Assembly: GCA_025617745.1 (NCBI GenBank)
Contig: CM046863.1
Span: forward strand, 11,724,273 to 11,788,272
Direction of reading: 5' to 3'
From: Heliocidaris erythrogramma
Lineage: Eukaryota > Echinodermata > Echinoidea > Camarodonta > Echinometridae
DNA length: 64,000 nucleotides
The notes under the pieces are model-generated. The model was not told the DNA's origin. It saw only the letters and a list, made by a program, of their open reading frames with translations, and did no database searches. Positions 44,415 to 56,443 of this stretch are shown here, in pieces. Position 1 is the first letter of the stretch; every line of letters starts with the position of its first letter. A program made the translations under genes and the position numbers.

Positions 44415-44820
44415 ATTGTTGTTGTTATTATTATTATTAAGTATTTGGCGTCACCTGTGCCTGGGAGGGGAAAAGTGAACTGAATCACTGTAACCCTTAG
44501 GTCTCTTCTCCCGATATAACTGATTTGGATGTGGAGGTGTACACTACACCGGGCTTTCCACCTTCTCTTATTAGAATAGTGCAGGGGGTTCTTAACGTGC
44601 AGAGGTGGTGACTGTTCTCTACACGGTGCCTCCAGTTAACTTCCTATCCGAAGGATGGAGTGTTTTTTTACTGTGACATTACATAGCCTGCGTCTATGAA
44701 ACAAGGGAGGGGCACGTTAACACACAACGCAGCTTCAGTCATCCGCCCGGGGTGGATTCGAAACCACGATCTTTGGTTTGACAGACAGACCATTTACCGA
44801 CTGAGCCAACTCGCCTTCTT
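44415..44820 (-). mobile_element. tRNA-derived SINE, ~400 bp (copy S3)
   Basis: On minus, the head has A box TTGGCTCAGTCGGTAAA and B box GGTTTCGAATCC (44753-44765), a clear tRNA-derived promoter. The body contains CCATCCTTCGGATAGGAAGT then TAACTGGAGGC, similar in place and sequence to the CTTTCGGATGG-ACGTTAAAGG block of S1 and S2. The tail is (AAT/AAC)n at 44415-44442. It lies 170 bp downstream of the fucosyltransferase stop, probably in its 3' UTR. Confidence 0.8.
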
Positions 44821-45457
44821 TACATGTCAGTGTGGAAAAATCATGGTATTCAATTATCCCTTTTTTCACAATAATGTAATATTTATTCTGCTATAATGAA
44901 CTGTAGGTTTAATATTACGGATAAGATATTATCGTGGGGGGGGGGGGGGGATGATGCAAATAATTTATTATTGCAGCGCGATGAATCAAAGTAATTGTCC
45001 ATTGTCCTGTTCACAGGACTGCTCGTTAATACAAACAGTAATTATGCATCGATTTGTATTATGCATATTCCTCGTACCTGTGTTCGTTTCCGTCCACTAA
45101 TTTGGTCACGAATTCATGACTTAATGATTCGCTAGCTAGGCAATATACCTCTCCTTAATCTAAACAACCCATAGTGCAATGATCTCTTATGGTCGTATGT
45201 CATGTTTGCTGTTACCCGATGAGACACACTTTCACCCGATCTGATAAAAGAAGCAGTCGATTGACCCTGTATGTCATTATACTTAGACAATGATAAGAAT
45301 TTACCAGTATGCAGTACGGAAAATGCTTTTGAGATTAATTGTATTAGAAAGCCACTGCATTGATATCCGCCACACTTCGCAATCGTCCAACAAGGAAGTG
45401 AGAAAGATAATGTAGAGTTATATTAGGGAACAAGATCACCTTATAATGTGAACTGCA

Positions 45458-46010
45458 GAGGTTTGGTCATGTAACTAGATGGAAGAATAGCTTGGCAAAC
45501 ATGCACCATATCTTGCAAGGAGGAACCCATGGCAGAAGAAATAGGGGCAGACCGACTAAGACCTGCGGGTGTTTCATAAAGCTGTTCGTAAAGTTACGCA
45601 TGACTTTACGAAGGACTTGAATAAGAAGTGCCAGATAGGATGCCCAAATGTTTCCTGATGTTTTAAACAAAGTGTGACTATATTTTCAATAACCTCAATT
45701 AAATTATGGCCAAAAATATACTTTGCATTAACACTGTTTGTTATAATAAGAATATTAATCTACAACTTTAGTTGATGCAGTCTAAAATGATTGAGCATCC
45801 CATTTAGCTTATCATATTTAAGTCATTCGTAAAGTCATAGGTAACTTTACGAACAGCTTTATGCCCCCCCCCCCCCCCCGATTGATAACGTAAAGCAGTG
45901 AGCGGGAATGTATTTTGAGTAGCCAACTAGAACAGCTGAAGACAGAAAGTTACGGAGAACCTGTGTCTCAACAACCGTCACATTGTCGCCCCATGCAACG
46001 GCCTCCCAGT
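45458..46010 (+). pseudogene. LINE reverse transcriptase C-terminal fragment, split by a MITE
   Basis: Before the insertion the frame encodes LQRFGHVTRWKNSLANMHHI, then GGTHGRRNRGRPTKT; after it, IDNVKQ, a stop, AGM and TAEDRKLRRTCVSTT. This is the familiar FGH..R ... GRP-KTW-DN-K C-terminal region of many LINE ORFs. The split falls inside the Trp codon of the KTW motif. Confidence 0.82.
45566..45879. mobile_element. MITE ending GGGTGTTTCATAAAGCTG, 3' terminus replaced by poly-C
   Basis: The left end CGGGTGTTTCATAAAGCTG, then TTCGTAAAGTTACG, is inverted at 45826-45863. The outermost right bases are a 16-bp C run (45864-45879) instead of the expected GAAACACCCC. The left flank is CTG. It interrupts the LINE fragment. 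Confidence 0.88.
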
Positions 46011-46014
46011 CTAA

Positions 46015-47553
46015 AATAAAATGTACACGTCGAGTGGAAATCCACTTCTAGGGGAATCATATTACGGACCACTTCCTTCGTAGTACGAATAATGCTCGAA
46101 ACAATGAAATCCACTCTAGCAAAGAGGCAATGAAACACTACCCTGGAGAAGATTCCACTAACATTTGCAGTGGATTCAATTCAAAACAGTGTTCCATCAT
46201 ATGACTCCTACAAAGGGGAATGTTCATTAATCTCTACTCTGAGAAAGTATTGGCAAAGAGCCAATCTTACAATGTATAAATTTGCAGGTATCGTCATAGT
46301 TTAATTTCAGAATATGTTTCTAGCTGAATGGAATTTTTGAATAAAGTTGCATTGAAATGAGGGAATTGAAAATGTTTATTCAAATAAGACTTTGTTTTCC
46401 TTTTTGAGGGATCCATATATGTTACAATTATTCTACCAATCGTTTCATGTGTGAAAATAGATAGATACATTTTACCTTTAAAAAATAGAAGATTCTTTAC
46501 CGAAAAGGATTACTATAATTAACTAACACATTGCAAGGCGCTTTGATCGGCTACTTGTAAGTCGAAAGGCGGAAATTGGAGTTATTTAATATAGAAAAGA
46601 TAATTTGTTACCATTATATATATATTATTTGATTAAAACAAAATTTTCTCGGTCGTGAAAGTGTATAAATTTCGTCATAATATGTAACGTTGTTGCTGAA
46701 AGCTAATTATAGTTATAACTATTTAAAATTAACATAATGTACGATCTATTAATGGGGCAGACGTTTGAGACAAAAATGGGCCGCTTTTCATAACAGTGTA
46801 CAAACTAGCCTGGGTATGAACCTCTATTTAGTGGGTAGAATTAGTCAGCTGATTAATGAAGCGCCAAGTGTCAGCTTCCTAATTCCGTACATTTATCATA
46901 ATCATGTCACAAATTGTATATCAAATGCATGTCATTAGAGCTCATTCCGAGTGGCAAATGCAAATCGAATCTTTGAAGAACTAGCCATTTCATGAACTGA
47001 ATAATTGAACATTGTTGATAATTACATTTTGGAACTATTTCATTTTTATCTGTAAATGACACAAGCAGTGCACATACGGAACTCAACAATACTGAATTTT
47101 TACGTATTATACTTTTCAGCAAGTGCCATGAGCGCCTGGATTTCCGGATACCGGCGCTGTAGAAGATTGCATTACTATTATTATTTTAAAGTACTTATTT
47201 CATTTCAGGATTTAATCCATTTCATTTAATCATTCTGTAGTAGAATTGCAGTAATTTTATATTGAACAACGATGAAGACACTTTGCTCTTCATAATTATA
47301 ACAACTTACTCAGTATAACCGGGTTTGATTTAATCAGCCATCATGAATGTAGACCAAAGTGCGTAATTCCACACCGATATATATGCAGTACTTCCTCATT
47401 ATAATATTATGGATGTCATATTTTTCTGTAATATCCTGTTACACTGATTTCGTTGAAAAACAAAAGAATTACACGTATCTCACACATAGCCTGAATGACA
47501 GTGATTCTCTAATTATGATGAAGAGGTAGCCTATTATAGACACCTGGTCGTTC

Positions 47554-47584
<31 letters not shown>

Positions 47585-48420
47585 CTCTCTCTGTCTCTTT
47601 GTCTCCTGCATGCAAATTTTTGTTGCCGCTGTCTCAGCTCATATCCCTAACTTTTGACTACCAAGTCCTCTGATGTATGTTTCTTTATTTTCTTTCTTGT
47701 TCTTTCTTCCTCTACTTCCCCCACCCCACCCCCTCTCTCTATCTCCCTCGCTTCTCTCTCTCTCTCTGCTTCTTTCTTTCTCACTCTCCGTCTCCCTATC
47801 TCCCTCTCTCTATCTCTATCCCTCCTCAGGCTCTCTATCGGGGGGGGGGGGGGGTGCTGACTTAAAACATACGTTCACTTGTGTCACCCCGGGAAAATAA
47901 TCATGGATATACCATTATGTCTGTTGTGTGTCCTTGTTAGGCTTATAATGGTCATTAATCCGTAATTGTTGTTATAGCTACACGATATCATGAATCGATA
48001 CGGTAATATACCCATCGTGTTTGTTTCAGGTTTGTCAATACAGATTTAGATACAGGGTTCCGTTCTTGTGCATTGTTGATTAATCGATAGGCCTATTTGT
48101 TACCAAAACGATACAAGTAAAAGTATAGCAGTTATTGTTGAAGTATAGGAAATATATTGCCGCAACAGAATCATATTGCCCCTAGTCGAAGAGGAGAACA
48201 TTATGGTTCTCTTAAGGGCAAGTAGAGCCAGCCAATATTATTATTATTATTACCTATATCATGTTTATGCATATTTTGTAGCTATTACCAACACGTCTGT
48301 TTGCCTGTAAGTCCCTCTGACTTCAGGTTATTCATACAGGTATGTAATTTGAGGAAAGCAATTGTGACGTAAATTGTTACCGCGCGTATCCATTTTTTAA
48401 GCCAGCTTTGTACACTTTAA
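46015..48420. other. No recognised gene
   Basis: Words like GGAAATCCACTT and AGTGGATTCAATT repeat loosely at 46035-46190. (CT)n microsatellites at 47550-47595 and 47735-47830 end in a 15-bp G run (47840-47854). Otherwise AT-rich. Confidence 0.45.
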
Positions 48421-48422
48421 CG

Positions 48423-48600
48423 CGTGACAATGACAATGATTTTATTGGACCCATGTCACCCTCCTTTGGGTATTGGAGACACTAATCATAGAATCTAACA
48501 TATACAATATCATTTCACAATAAAGTTAGTGTATTTACAAGGTATTTACAATAAGTTATTTACAGAATAATGTGATAAGAAATATAAATATTACATAAAG
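48423..48600 (-). mobile_element. LINE 3' end with (TTGTCA)n tail
   Basis: On minus, GGGTGACATGGGTCCAATAA then AATCATTGTCATTGTCACG is a characteristic LINE 3' terminus. Only UTR is present. Confidence 0.7.
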
Positions 48601-48620
48601 TGTGCAAATTGATGATTCCA

Positions 48621-48815
48621 TGACATTTGCTCCGGCGACAACTGCTCCCATGGAACATTCACATATTAAACATAAAACCCAGCCACAAACTCAACCCCAA
48701 CCTCATTCTCCTCCCAGTTCCAAACTGGAACCCCCACCACAACCCTAACTCTAACCCTACGTCCTCGGTGAAATTAAGACCGGAGCACCCGTCGAAGGAG
48801 CAAATGTGCCACTAA
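48621..48815. mobile_element. Short inverted-repeat element (TTTGCTCCGGCGACAA ends) with telomere-like interior, copy 1
   Basis: The left end ATTTGCTCCGGCGACAACTG is inverted as GACCGGAGCACC ... GGAGCAAATG at the right. The interior is C-rich on this strand and has AACCCTAACTCTAACCCTA (48742-48760). An equivalent element lies at 51055-51256. Confidence 0.7.
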
Positions 48816-48899
48816 ATTGATTGATGAGAGGAAAAAAAAAAGGAAAGAGAACGAGAGAGAAGAAAATAAAGAGTAGATAAATAGATAACATATATACAT

Positions 48900-49049
48900 C
48901 AAATAATAATAATGATGGTGATGATAACAACAACAACAACAATAATAATAATAATTAATAGTAGGCCTAATTATACTAATGATAATGATAGTAATAATGA
49001 TATTAATAATAATAAAAAAGAAAATGATAATATAATAATAATGATGATG

Positions 49050-49087
<38 letters not shown>

Positions 49088-49095
49088 TATCACTA
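48900..49095. repeat. AAT/GAT-rich microsatellites
   Basis: AATAATGATGGTGATGATAA, (CAA)n and a long (ATA)n at about 49040-49088. Long frames across this stretch on both strands are repeat translations. Confidence 0.85.
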
Positions 49096-49859
49096 ATCAT
49101 ATTATAGTGATAAATAGATGATTACATAAATTACTTAAATAAATGAAAACAAATATAACTGTAAACAAAAAAAAAACGAAAAAAAAGATGTGCAAAGAAA
49201 TGATCAGGCGGATAGATACATCGACTTGGATTGAATAGCTGGAATTGCAATGGCAAAGGCACCGATTAAAGGGAAAATATTAACAATGATAGGAAGTGAA
49301 AGGGAAAGTAGAATTTTTGATACTAAATTTTGGCACAGGAAATAAATTTCCAAAAGTAATATATACATAAATTCATCATCCCAAATGTTATTAGAATACG
49401 TTGTCGCGTACAAAGGTTTAAACAATGGATACGCACACTGGATACGCGCGGTGAAAATGAAAGGGTGGAATATGTCAAAATGTTGCGCGCTTTTTGAGTG
49501 TACATTGGCAGATTGGTCTATGGGGAAAACTCGGAAGCGGGCAATATGGCAAATATTGCCTCCTCCGGTTACAGATTCGGAGTAGCGTGCAAAATGCGGC
49601 TTTTTATTTTGCAGCTAAAATGCCCTGTATAGGTTATAATTATATAATATTGACTGGCATTGAATGATAAACCAACCTATATTGGATTCAAAGAGGGCAA
49701 TATAGGTTCTATCTCATTCAATCAGTCAATTATTATTATTATCTATACTCCACAGGAAAATGATATAAAATTTAATAAAAATCATCTCACCAACCATAAT
49801 TCAGTTCACATGTATACATTAATTTTGATCACCCAAGTTTGACTTACCTTTTTATGACG

Positions 49860-49985
49860 TCATCTTCGCGGTTTGCTTGTATTGCGTTGTATTGCGTATC
49901 CGCGCATTGTATGTATTGCGGATGTTTGTATTGCGTTACATAGCACATTCGCGCTTTGCTGTGTATTGCGTTGCTACTCAAAGTG
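49860..49985 (+). repeat. Cluster of GTATTGCG words
   Basis: GTATTGCG occurs five times in about 100 bp (TTGTATTGCGTTGTATTGCG, GTATGTATTGCGGATG, TTGTATTGCGTTAC, GTGTATTGCGTTGC), within a larger area (49440-50150) with GGCAATATGGCAAATATTGCC-like palindromes. Possibly another element with iterated arms; the ends are unclear. Confidence 0.5.
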
Positions 49986-50175
49986 GTTCAAACCGCATTC
50001 ACGAATATTGCCCTTTAATTTTGGCTTAATTTACACACAAAGTCAATGGGAAAACCCGGCAAAAATGTTTAATATTGACCGCTGGAATATCGGAGAACAG
50101 GAAAATATGGAAAATTATTGCCACGGAAAATCATCTCGTATAGATAATTAAGCAATATTGACCATATACATATTA

Positions 50176-50955
50176 AAGATAAAGTTGAGTTCTGGTCATG
50201 AGACTGAATTGTGCAAGACACTCTCTCAAAGCAATTGGGAAAAGTTGATTATATTGCACTTAAGAATTAATTTATGCTGTAAGGTTTTGGAATCACCAAA
50301 ATGATAAGAATTGACTCAATCCTGCTGAGAGTCACATGCAGTGCACACAGAAATGTGTATACTGGACTACACACAAATGTTCGGCCCGAACATTTCAGCT
50401 GTTTCTTGTCATAGGTTGAGTGTGATGGCATTTGAAAAGCCATCCTTTTCAGGGGACATTATCTACTATGATAATCTTCCAAAATAACATAATAAGAATG
50501 AGAAAGCTCACAAATTATGTTTTACCTTTCCCAGAACTTAACCTTCCCTTTAACAAAGAAATGTTCAAAGTAGAAACATGCAAAATTTATCTTTGTTAAT
50601 ATCAATTACAGAGGTCCAGTTAAGTGGTTGTTTTGATTGATATTTAAAGATAAATTTGATTTACGTCCATGCGATTACATTGTGAATAAGCTGTCTCAAG
50701 GGAATTGGGAAGGTTGATGCCTACATAGGAATTGGCTTTCTAATCATCAACATGATAAGAAATTGACACAATCTCGCTGAAAACCACGTGCACTTTACAC
50801 ATAATTTTTGCAATTTGTTATCTTATTCTTAATATGAGGGCATTTAAAGAGCAACGCTTTTTATGGGACATTGCTATTATGATGTTCTTCCTTACTGACA
50901 AATGAGAAAGCTCACAAATTATTCTTCACCTTCCCCATAACTCAACCTTCTCTTT
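50176..50955 (+). repeat. Tandem duplication, ~450-bp unit
   Basis: About 50176-50550 and 50645-50955 share AATTGGGAA-GTTGAT, ATGATAAGAA-TTGAC-CAATC-TGCTGA, GGGACATT, AATGAGAAAGCTCACAAATTA and CAACCTTC-CTTTAA. Diverged and non-coding. Confidence 0.75.
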
Positions 50956-51054
50956 AATACCATAGTGAAATAAATAAAGCATTCCTCTTCCAATGCTTTA
51001 TAAAATAGATTGTATTGAACAGGATGAAATATATTACATATACACATATGGGTG

Positions 51055-51256
51055 CCCCGACATGCTCCGGCGACAATTTCGAGTGGCTTTATTTCGTCAA
51101 AGAAATGGGGTTAGGGTTAAGATCGCAAATTGGAATTTTAGGTTAGGTTTAAGGTTATGGTTAGGCGTAGTGTATGATCTAGGGGTGCAATTTAGTATGA
51201 ATGTCGGTAATTGTACAAAATTGACGCGGAACAATTGTCGCTGGAGCATATGACTT
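51055..51256. mobile_element. Short inverted-repeat element with telomere-like interior, copy 2
   Basis: The ends ATGCTCCGGCGACAATTT and (inverted) ACAATTGTCGCTGGAGCAT bound about 200 bp with GGGGTTAGGGTTAAG and GGTTAGGTTTAAGGTTATGG inside. Same family as 48621-48815, opposite orientation judged by the TTAGGG strand. Confidence 0.78.
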
Positions 51257-51434
51257 CTGTCATACAACCAAATATGTGTGTTAACCTAATGCGATCAAAG
51301 TAAAAACACGCAAATAATAACAGGTACAACAGACCAGTGGCCGATTTTTTTATTTTTTTTATTTATTAATTAATTAATTAATTTTTTGTGTGCTTGTCAG
51401 AGAATTATGGAGGGAAACTGGACTCCCATAAGAA

Positions 51435-51632
51435 CCCCCCCCCCCCCCCCTCCCCCTCTACAGAGCGAATTATGGCAGTCTGGCCCAAACAAATTGTCGC
51501 TCCCCACTGAACCACTTTTCGAGAGCTGGCGAGACCAAATAAATACGAGTCTACCTTTTGTTGACAAACCTGCATTTGTGTGTTCCCCCCCCCCCCCCCC
51601 CCCCATTATACAAAATCCTGCATCCGCCCCTG
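51435..51632. mobile_element. Poly-C runs beside a hAT-like terminus
   Basis: C runs at 51435-51450 and 51585-51604. The second is followed 16 bp later by CATCCGCCCCTG (51621-51632), the inverse of a CAGGGGCGGAT terminus. The 98-codon frames here read through the runs. Confidence 0.55.
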
Positions 51633-51689
51633 CAACAGACAATGCTCTGGAATTACTGCAGTACAAAGAAAGGATCACGTGATATTCCA

Positions 51690-52865
51690 TTTAGACATAT
51701 ATAATATAGCTGAATCATAATTATAATAGTTCAATCCGTCAAATGTTTCTGAAAACGCAGTTATTATTTTGTTATGTGTCAGAATGAACAAATCCTTGAA
51801 GGTACTCTTTCTACTTTAATTTGTAGTATGTTGAAAACCAGTGAAAAAGGTAATCGAAACCAAGGTTTTGTGGGTGTAGATAATGGTGTATGGAACTCCT
51901 TTGAAAATATTTCTCTAGCTATGATGATTATTTTCAGCGTTATTATTGTAGTAGAAATGGAATTACAGCTATTCTCATTATAAATGAATGTTGAATTTCC
52001 TTAATCTCGTTTATTCTCGTTTATAGGATTTTCAGAGGTTTTTCCACATAAAGATGTAACAGTTCAATTCGTGTGCGAACACAAATATGAGTCGGATCAT
52101 TGCACTGATAATCCCCGTGACAGAGCTGATTTGGCCAAATATAATCATGTATAAATAATTCATTTTGAAATTTAATTGGCTCTCCGTATTCAAATTTTAA
52201 GTCGCAAATAGTTTTTATAAATTATATTTATATTGTTAGTTTCTTAGTAGACAATGGAAAGGAAATAAATTCAGTCTCACTGAAATAAAACTGTTCGTGT
52301 TGTGCCCTGTTTCATAGCGTGTTTATTTTCTGTGTATTGCGTTTACAGATTAGAGGCACCTGTTATTAAGCTGAAATAATATTGTTTTATTTCTACAGAA
52401 ACTAATAGTACGTATATGGAAAACGATTATTGTCAATGCTAGTACCAATATAACAAAATGAGAAGCCTATATCCTATTCTCTTGTCAATTACATATCATG
52501 ATTAAATTTAGAATTTCAAAAGGGATATGGAACAGGTGCAATATTTAAGTAAGGCATATATCTTGGTCATTGCACGGCAATTTATACGTTTTAAGATTCC
52601 CATATCTGTAATTCCCTTTAATATAATTTTCTCATTTTATATTACTTTGACAGTTGTATCCATATTACTATTAAACTTGTTTTAAAAATATGATTTTTAA
52701 GCCATAATTCTAAGCGGTTGTAAATTGATGTAATCATTCATTACAAGCACACCAATTATTATTTTTCAATCCATTATAAAAAATCATGTGACCTCTTTAA
52801 AGTACGTGCTGTTAATTCCTTGCATTCCTTTTATTTAAGAAAACACACTACTGATACTACTAAGG
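51690..52865. other. No recognised gene
   Basis: AT-rich, no repeats or frames of note. Confidence 0.4.
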
Positions 52866-52869
52866 GTAC

Positions 52870-53215
52870 TCATTTTTTTCTGAAATTTCGTATATCCGAC
52901 GGTTCATAATTCCAAAACACAAATATTTCCGTACCAGTGGGTTCATAAATCAGGAAATGAAATAGGGTTCATTCATAATTTTAAAAAATTGCTTCATTAT
53001 TCCGAAGGTTCATAATTCGGAAAATGAAATAGGGTTCACATTTCTGAAACTAATAAAGGGTTCATGGCTCCCAAAATTAAATAGTGCCCATTACTCCGAA
53101 GGTTCATAATCCCGGGAAAAATATTTGGCTCTATAACATTTTCGGAATTATGAACCCGTTTTCATTTTCGGAGCAACGAACCTTCGGAATTATGAAACTT
53201 CAGGAAAATGATATC
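52870..53215. mobile_element. Foldback element built on GAAGGTTCATAATTCCGAAA
   Basis: At least eight degenerate copies of GGTTCATAATTCCGAAAATG and AAATAGGGTTCAT, forward in 52890-53130 and inverted in 53140-53200 (TTTCGGAATTATGAACCCG). The outer sequence TACTCATTTTT-TCTGAAATTTC matches the inverted right end ATATCATTTTCCTGAAGTTTC. No ORF. Confidence 0.8.
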
Positions 53216-53219
53216 TAAC

Positions 53220-54360
53220 CCACTACTGAATAGCTGCAAGACATAAAACTACATGGGTTAATTTTCTAGACAGCGTAGCGACGATAATCATTCTCGTTTT
53301 ACTCAATATATATGTAACAGACCATGACCTGGCATCAGATTCAAAAAGCACCTGCACTAAAGCGTTTAAAGCAACGCCAAAAATACCATCCCTGCACCAT
53401 CACAATACCCTCAAACGATATTGTTGTAATTCTTCAGTACTTGTAACACCTCCGAAAGTCTATCATTACTTTGTCCTTGCCCTTATTTGCAAGTCACTCT
53501 CTCGTGGTATATTTTTTAATTCATTGCGATCGCCTCCTGTGTTCAAACTATTTGTAACTATTTGATTATGTCTAGCTGATATATTCTATGCATTTTCCAA
53601 AAAAAAGGAATTGGTATATCGAAAAACTTAAATATTCCGGAACACTGCTCAGGAAATGAACATAAGACATTCTGGAAAATCACAAGTAGTATTTTCCTTG
53701 CTTTGATATTAAAAATAGCACTACATGCAGACGATTGTTGGGTTTTTTTTTGTTGAAAATCAGTCTAAATGAGTTATTAGAAGTAGAATTATATGGACCG
53801 TGAAATGAGTTTTAAATTTCTTTGAAATTACCTCTGTGATGTTTATAACTTCAGAGTTATTTCTTAAACCCATATAGACTGTTAACATCGAACCAAAAAA
53901 AAATGGGAAAAAAATGATGCCAAATAACTGTCAGAATTAGACATATTCATGACTTTGTTTGAAAGCAGTGTTTTATCATCAACAAACAGAATGTATGCCT
54001 GAACTTGAACATGTTATAGTTCGTGAGAAGTTGCCTGCCAAGCAAAAAAATGGAAATGATTGAAATAACAAGGCGACACGGATTTATTCTGGATTTATGA
54101 CAAGATCACCTATAACCCTTGCTAGTCACATGGCTGAAAGTCGGTAAGCACCAAGAGGTGGGAGAGGTTGCATGGTTAGCTGGGGGTAGTAAGGATTTAA
54201 TATGAGAAGAGAGAGAGAGTAGAGGAGAAGGTGCAAAAACTTTTCAGATAGGAGGGAAACAGTTGGTGACAGTGAAGGCGAAAGAAAGAGAGAGGGGTAG
54301 GAAGAGAGAAAGAGCGAGAGAGCGAGAGAGAGAGAGGTAGGAAGAGAGAAAGCGCGAGAG

Positions 54361-54395
<35 letters not shown>

Positions 54396-55475
54396 GAGGG
54401 GTATAGCACATACAGAAGTATAAGCAACAGAACCGGAGAGAGAGAGAGAGAGATGGGGGTGGTAGTGGGGATTACAGGAATGTCGGTTAGTAGGCGAAGC
54501 ATAGAGAAACCCACTAGACAGATTCGCGTCTCCCCATATTAAAAAAAAACACCAACAACTTAATAAATACCCTATGTCCCCAGCTACCACCCCTTGTAAT
54601 ATGTAGCACATATATTTATAGTTCCCTCATGATCGGCGAATGGATAATGCAACATTGAGCACAGTCTCAAATTAATCTCAAATACGTGCTTGATCAATAA
54701 TAAATGGCGCGGAAAGTTGCATTATAGTATTCAGTAGATTTTTTGTCTGATCTGCTTGGGTTAAGAGTGTCATTTGTTTGCTCAGTCTAATTACTTTCGC
54801 CGACAGACATTATTGCATTGTTATTAAAAATTTAGAACAGTGCCGCCGAGAATAGATCTACATACATTAAAACATGTACATTGTGCCGGGAGTTGACTTT
54901 ACTCACACTTTTTAGACCGTAACGAATTGTATGTGTCGTATCTATTAACCTTTCATCTGCCATCTGAGCAATTGGTACAATGGCAGGCGTGCCGCACATG
55001 CAGATTGGTTACGTAGTAGGAACCAATTAACGAGAGGATATGCACCTTGCATTACAAAAACTTTGTACAATTACCCACTTCCCGAAGATGCCTTGAAGCC
55101 CTTGATCACCTATTTATACTGGAAATTGTTGACTATAAACCCACAAGATGTTGGTAAGTCAACTCTTTATATATGTAATTCTATTCGCGTCCATCCTTTT
55201 ATCTCGGCCTATTGTTGAAATTCCCCGTAACGCCCAATTTTTATTGCTTTTATAGCATAGGATTCCCCCTATAATCGGAAATAGTAATATATATATGTAT
55301 ATATATATATATATGTATATGTGTGTGTGTGTGTGTGTGTTTTACTGAATCAAAGCAATCATTACTGTGGAACAGTGCACCTACCATCAGTTCCATGCAT
55401 CAGTAAGTGAATAAGGAAAAATAATCTGTCAAAGAATCTAACAAAAGTAGTACATTGTGTTTTGGGGACTACAAT
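53220..55475. other. No recognised gene; GA-rich microsatellites
   Basis: (GA)n-rich sequence at about 54205-54455 on this strand gives long false frames on the minus strand. (GT)n with (AT)n at 55285-55340. The remainder is AT-rich with nothing recognised. Confidence 0.5.
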
Positions 55476-55477
55476 CT

Positions 55478-55723
55478 GGGGTCCGCTCGCTATTCATAAG
55501 GACCGCTATTCATAGAAAACCGCTATTCATTTAACACGCGTTATGAATAGCGGTCCTTATGAATAGTTATGAATAGTGGTCCTTATAAATGGGGTCCTTA
55601 TGAATAGCGAGGTATTTGTCTATGGTTTGGTCGCTATTAAGAAGGAACGCTATTCACACAAAACTGCTATTCGTTTAGTCACGCGTTATAGATAGCGGTC
55701 CTTGTGACTAGCGAGGTTACCCC
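55478..55723. mobile_element. Foldback element built on CGCTATTCATAAGGACCG
   Basis: The left end GGGGTCCGCTCGCTATTCAT then AAGGACCGCTATTCATA is inverted at the right (GATAGCGGTCCTTGTGACTA then GCGAGGTTACCCC). Six or more internal copies of GCTATTCATAAGGAC lie in both orientations, plus two ACGCGTTAT words. 246 bp, non-coding. Confidence 0.85.
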
Positions 55724-55879
55724 TAATATAATACTAATAACAATAATACTAATAATAGCTGTTTCTTATACAGCGCCTTACCAGCTACAATGTAACCGAC
55801 CAAAACGCTTACAGCATTATTACCCGGTCACTGGATTCAGTTGCGATCCTGCACATTACAGTGCACATTCTCCACTCCT

Positions 55880-56404
55880 CTTGGAAGCATTCAATTCAAT
55901 TCAATTCAATTCAAAAATGGTCTATTGAAAGAAACATGTGTCGCAGCCAAAAGCTGAATAAAACATGTGCACAATATAAACTATCAATTACAAAGATTAA
56001 CAAGAACGAAAAAATTACTACCTATAATACAAGGTGTAAATACTGTAAATGAAAGTCAATCAAAGCAAATTATGAGATACATCATCAAATTACGTTAAAC
56101 ATTAAAGAAAATCGAAAAGTACACAAATTATATTCGTCACACGTATTTTACATGTACTTACATGCATCTAATAACAGATTAACAATGTTTTCATGAAAAG
56201 AGGTATAGAGCCAGGTAATGACAATGAGACAGTGAGGTAATGAGATGGTGAGAGGAAAGGATAGAGTGGAAATAGATGAGATAGGAAAGAGAGTGAGCAC
56301 TGGCATTGGAAGACTAACAGAGAGAGAGAGAGAGAAAAAAGAAAAGGGGTGAAAGGAGAGATACAAAGGAAGAAGGGTGAGGCATGGTGACAAACGAAGT
56401 AATG

Positions 56405-56443
<39 letters not shown>

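Noticed and set aside
47654-47900. Overlapping Ser/Pro/Leu-rich frames
   Set aside because: Produced by (CT)n microsatellite ending in a G run.
54126-54611. Ser/Leu-rich minus-strand frames
   Set aside because: Produced by (GA)n microsatellite on the opposite strand.
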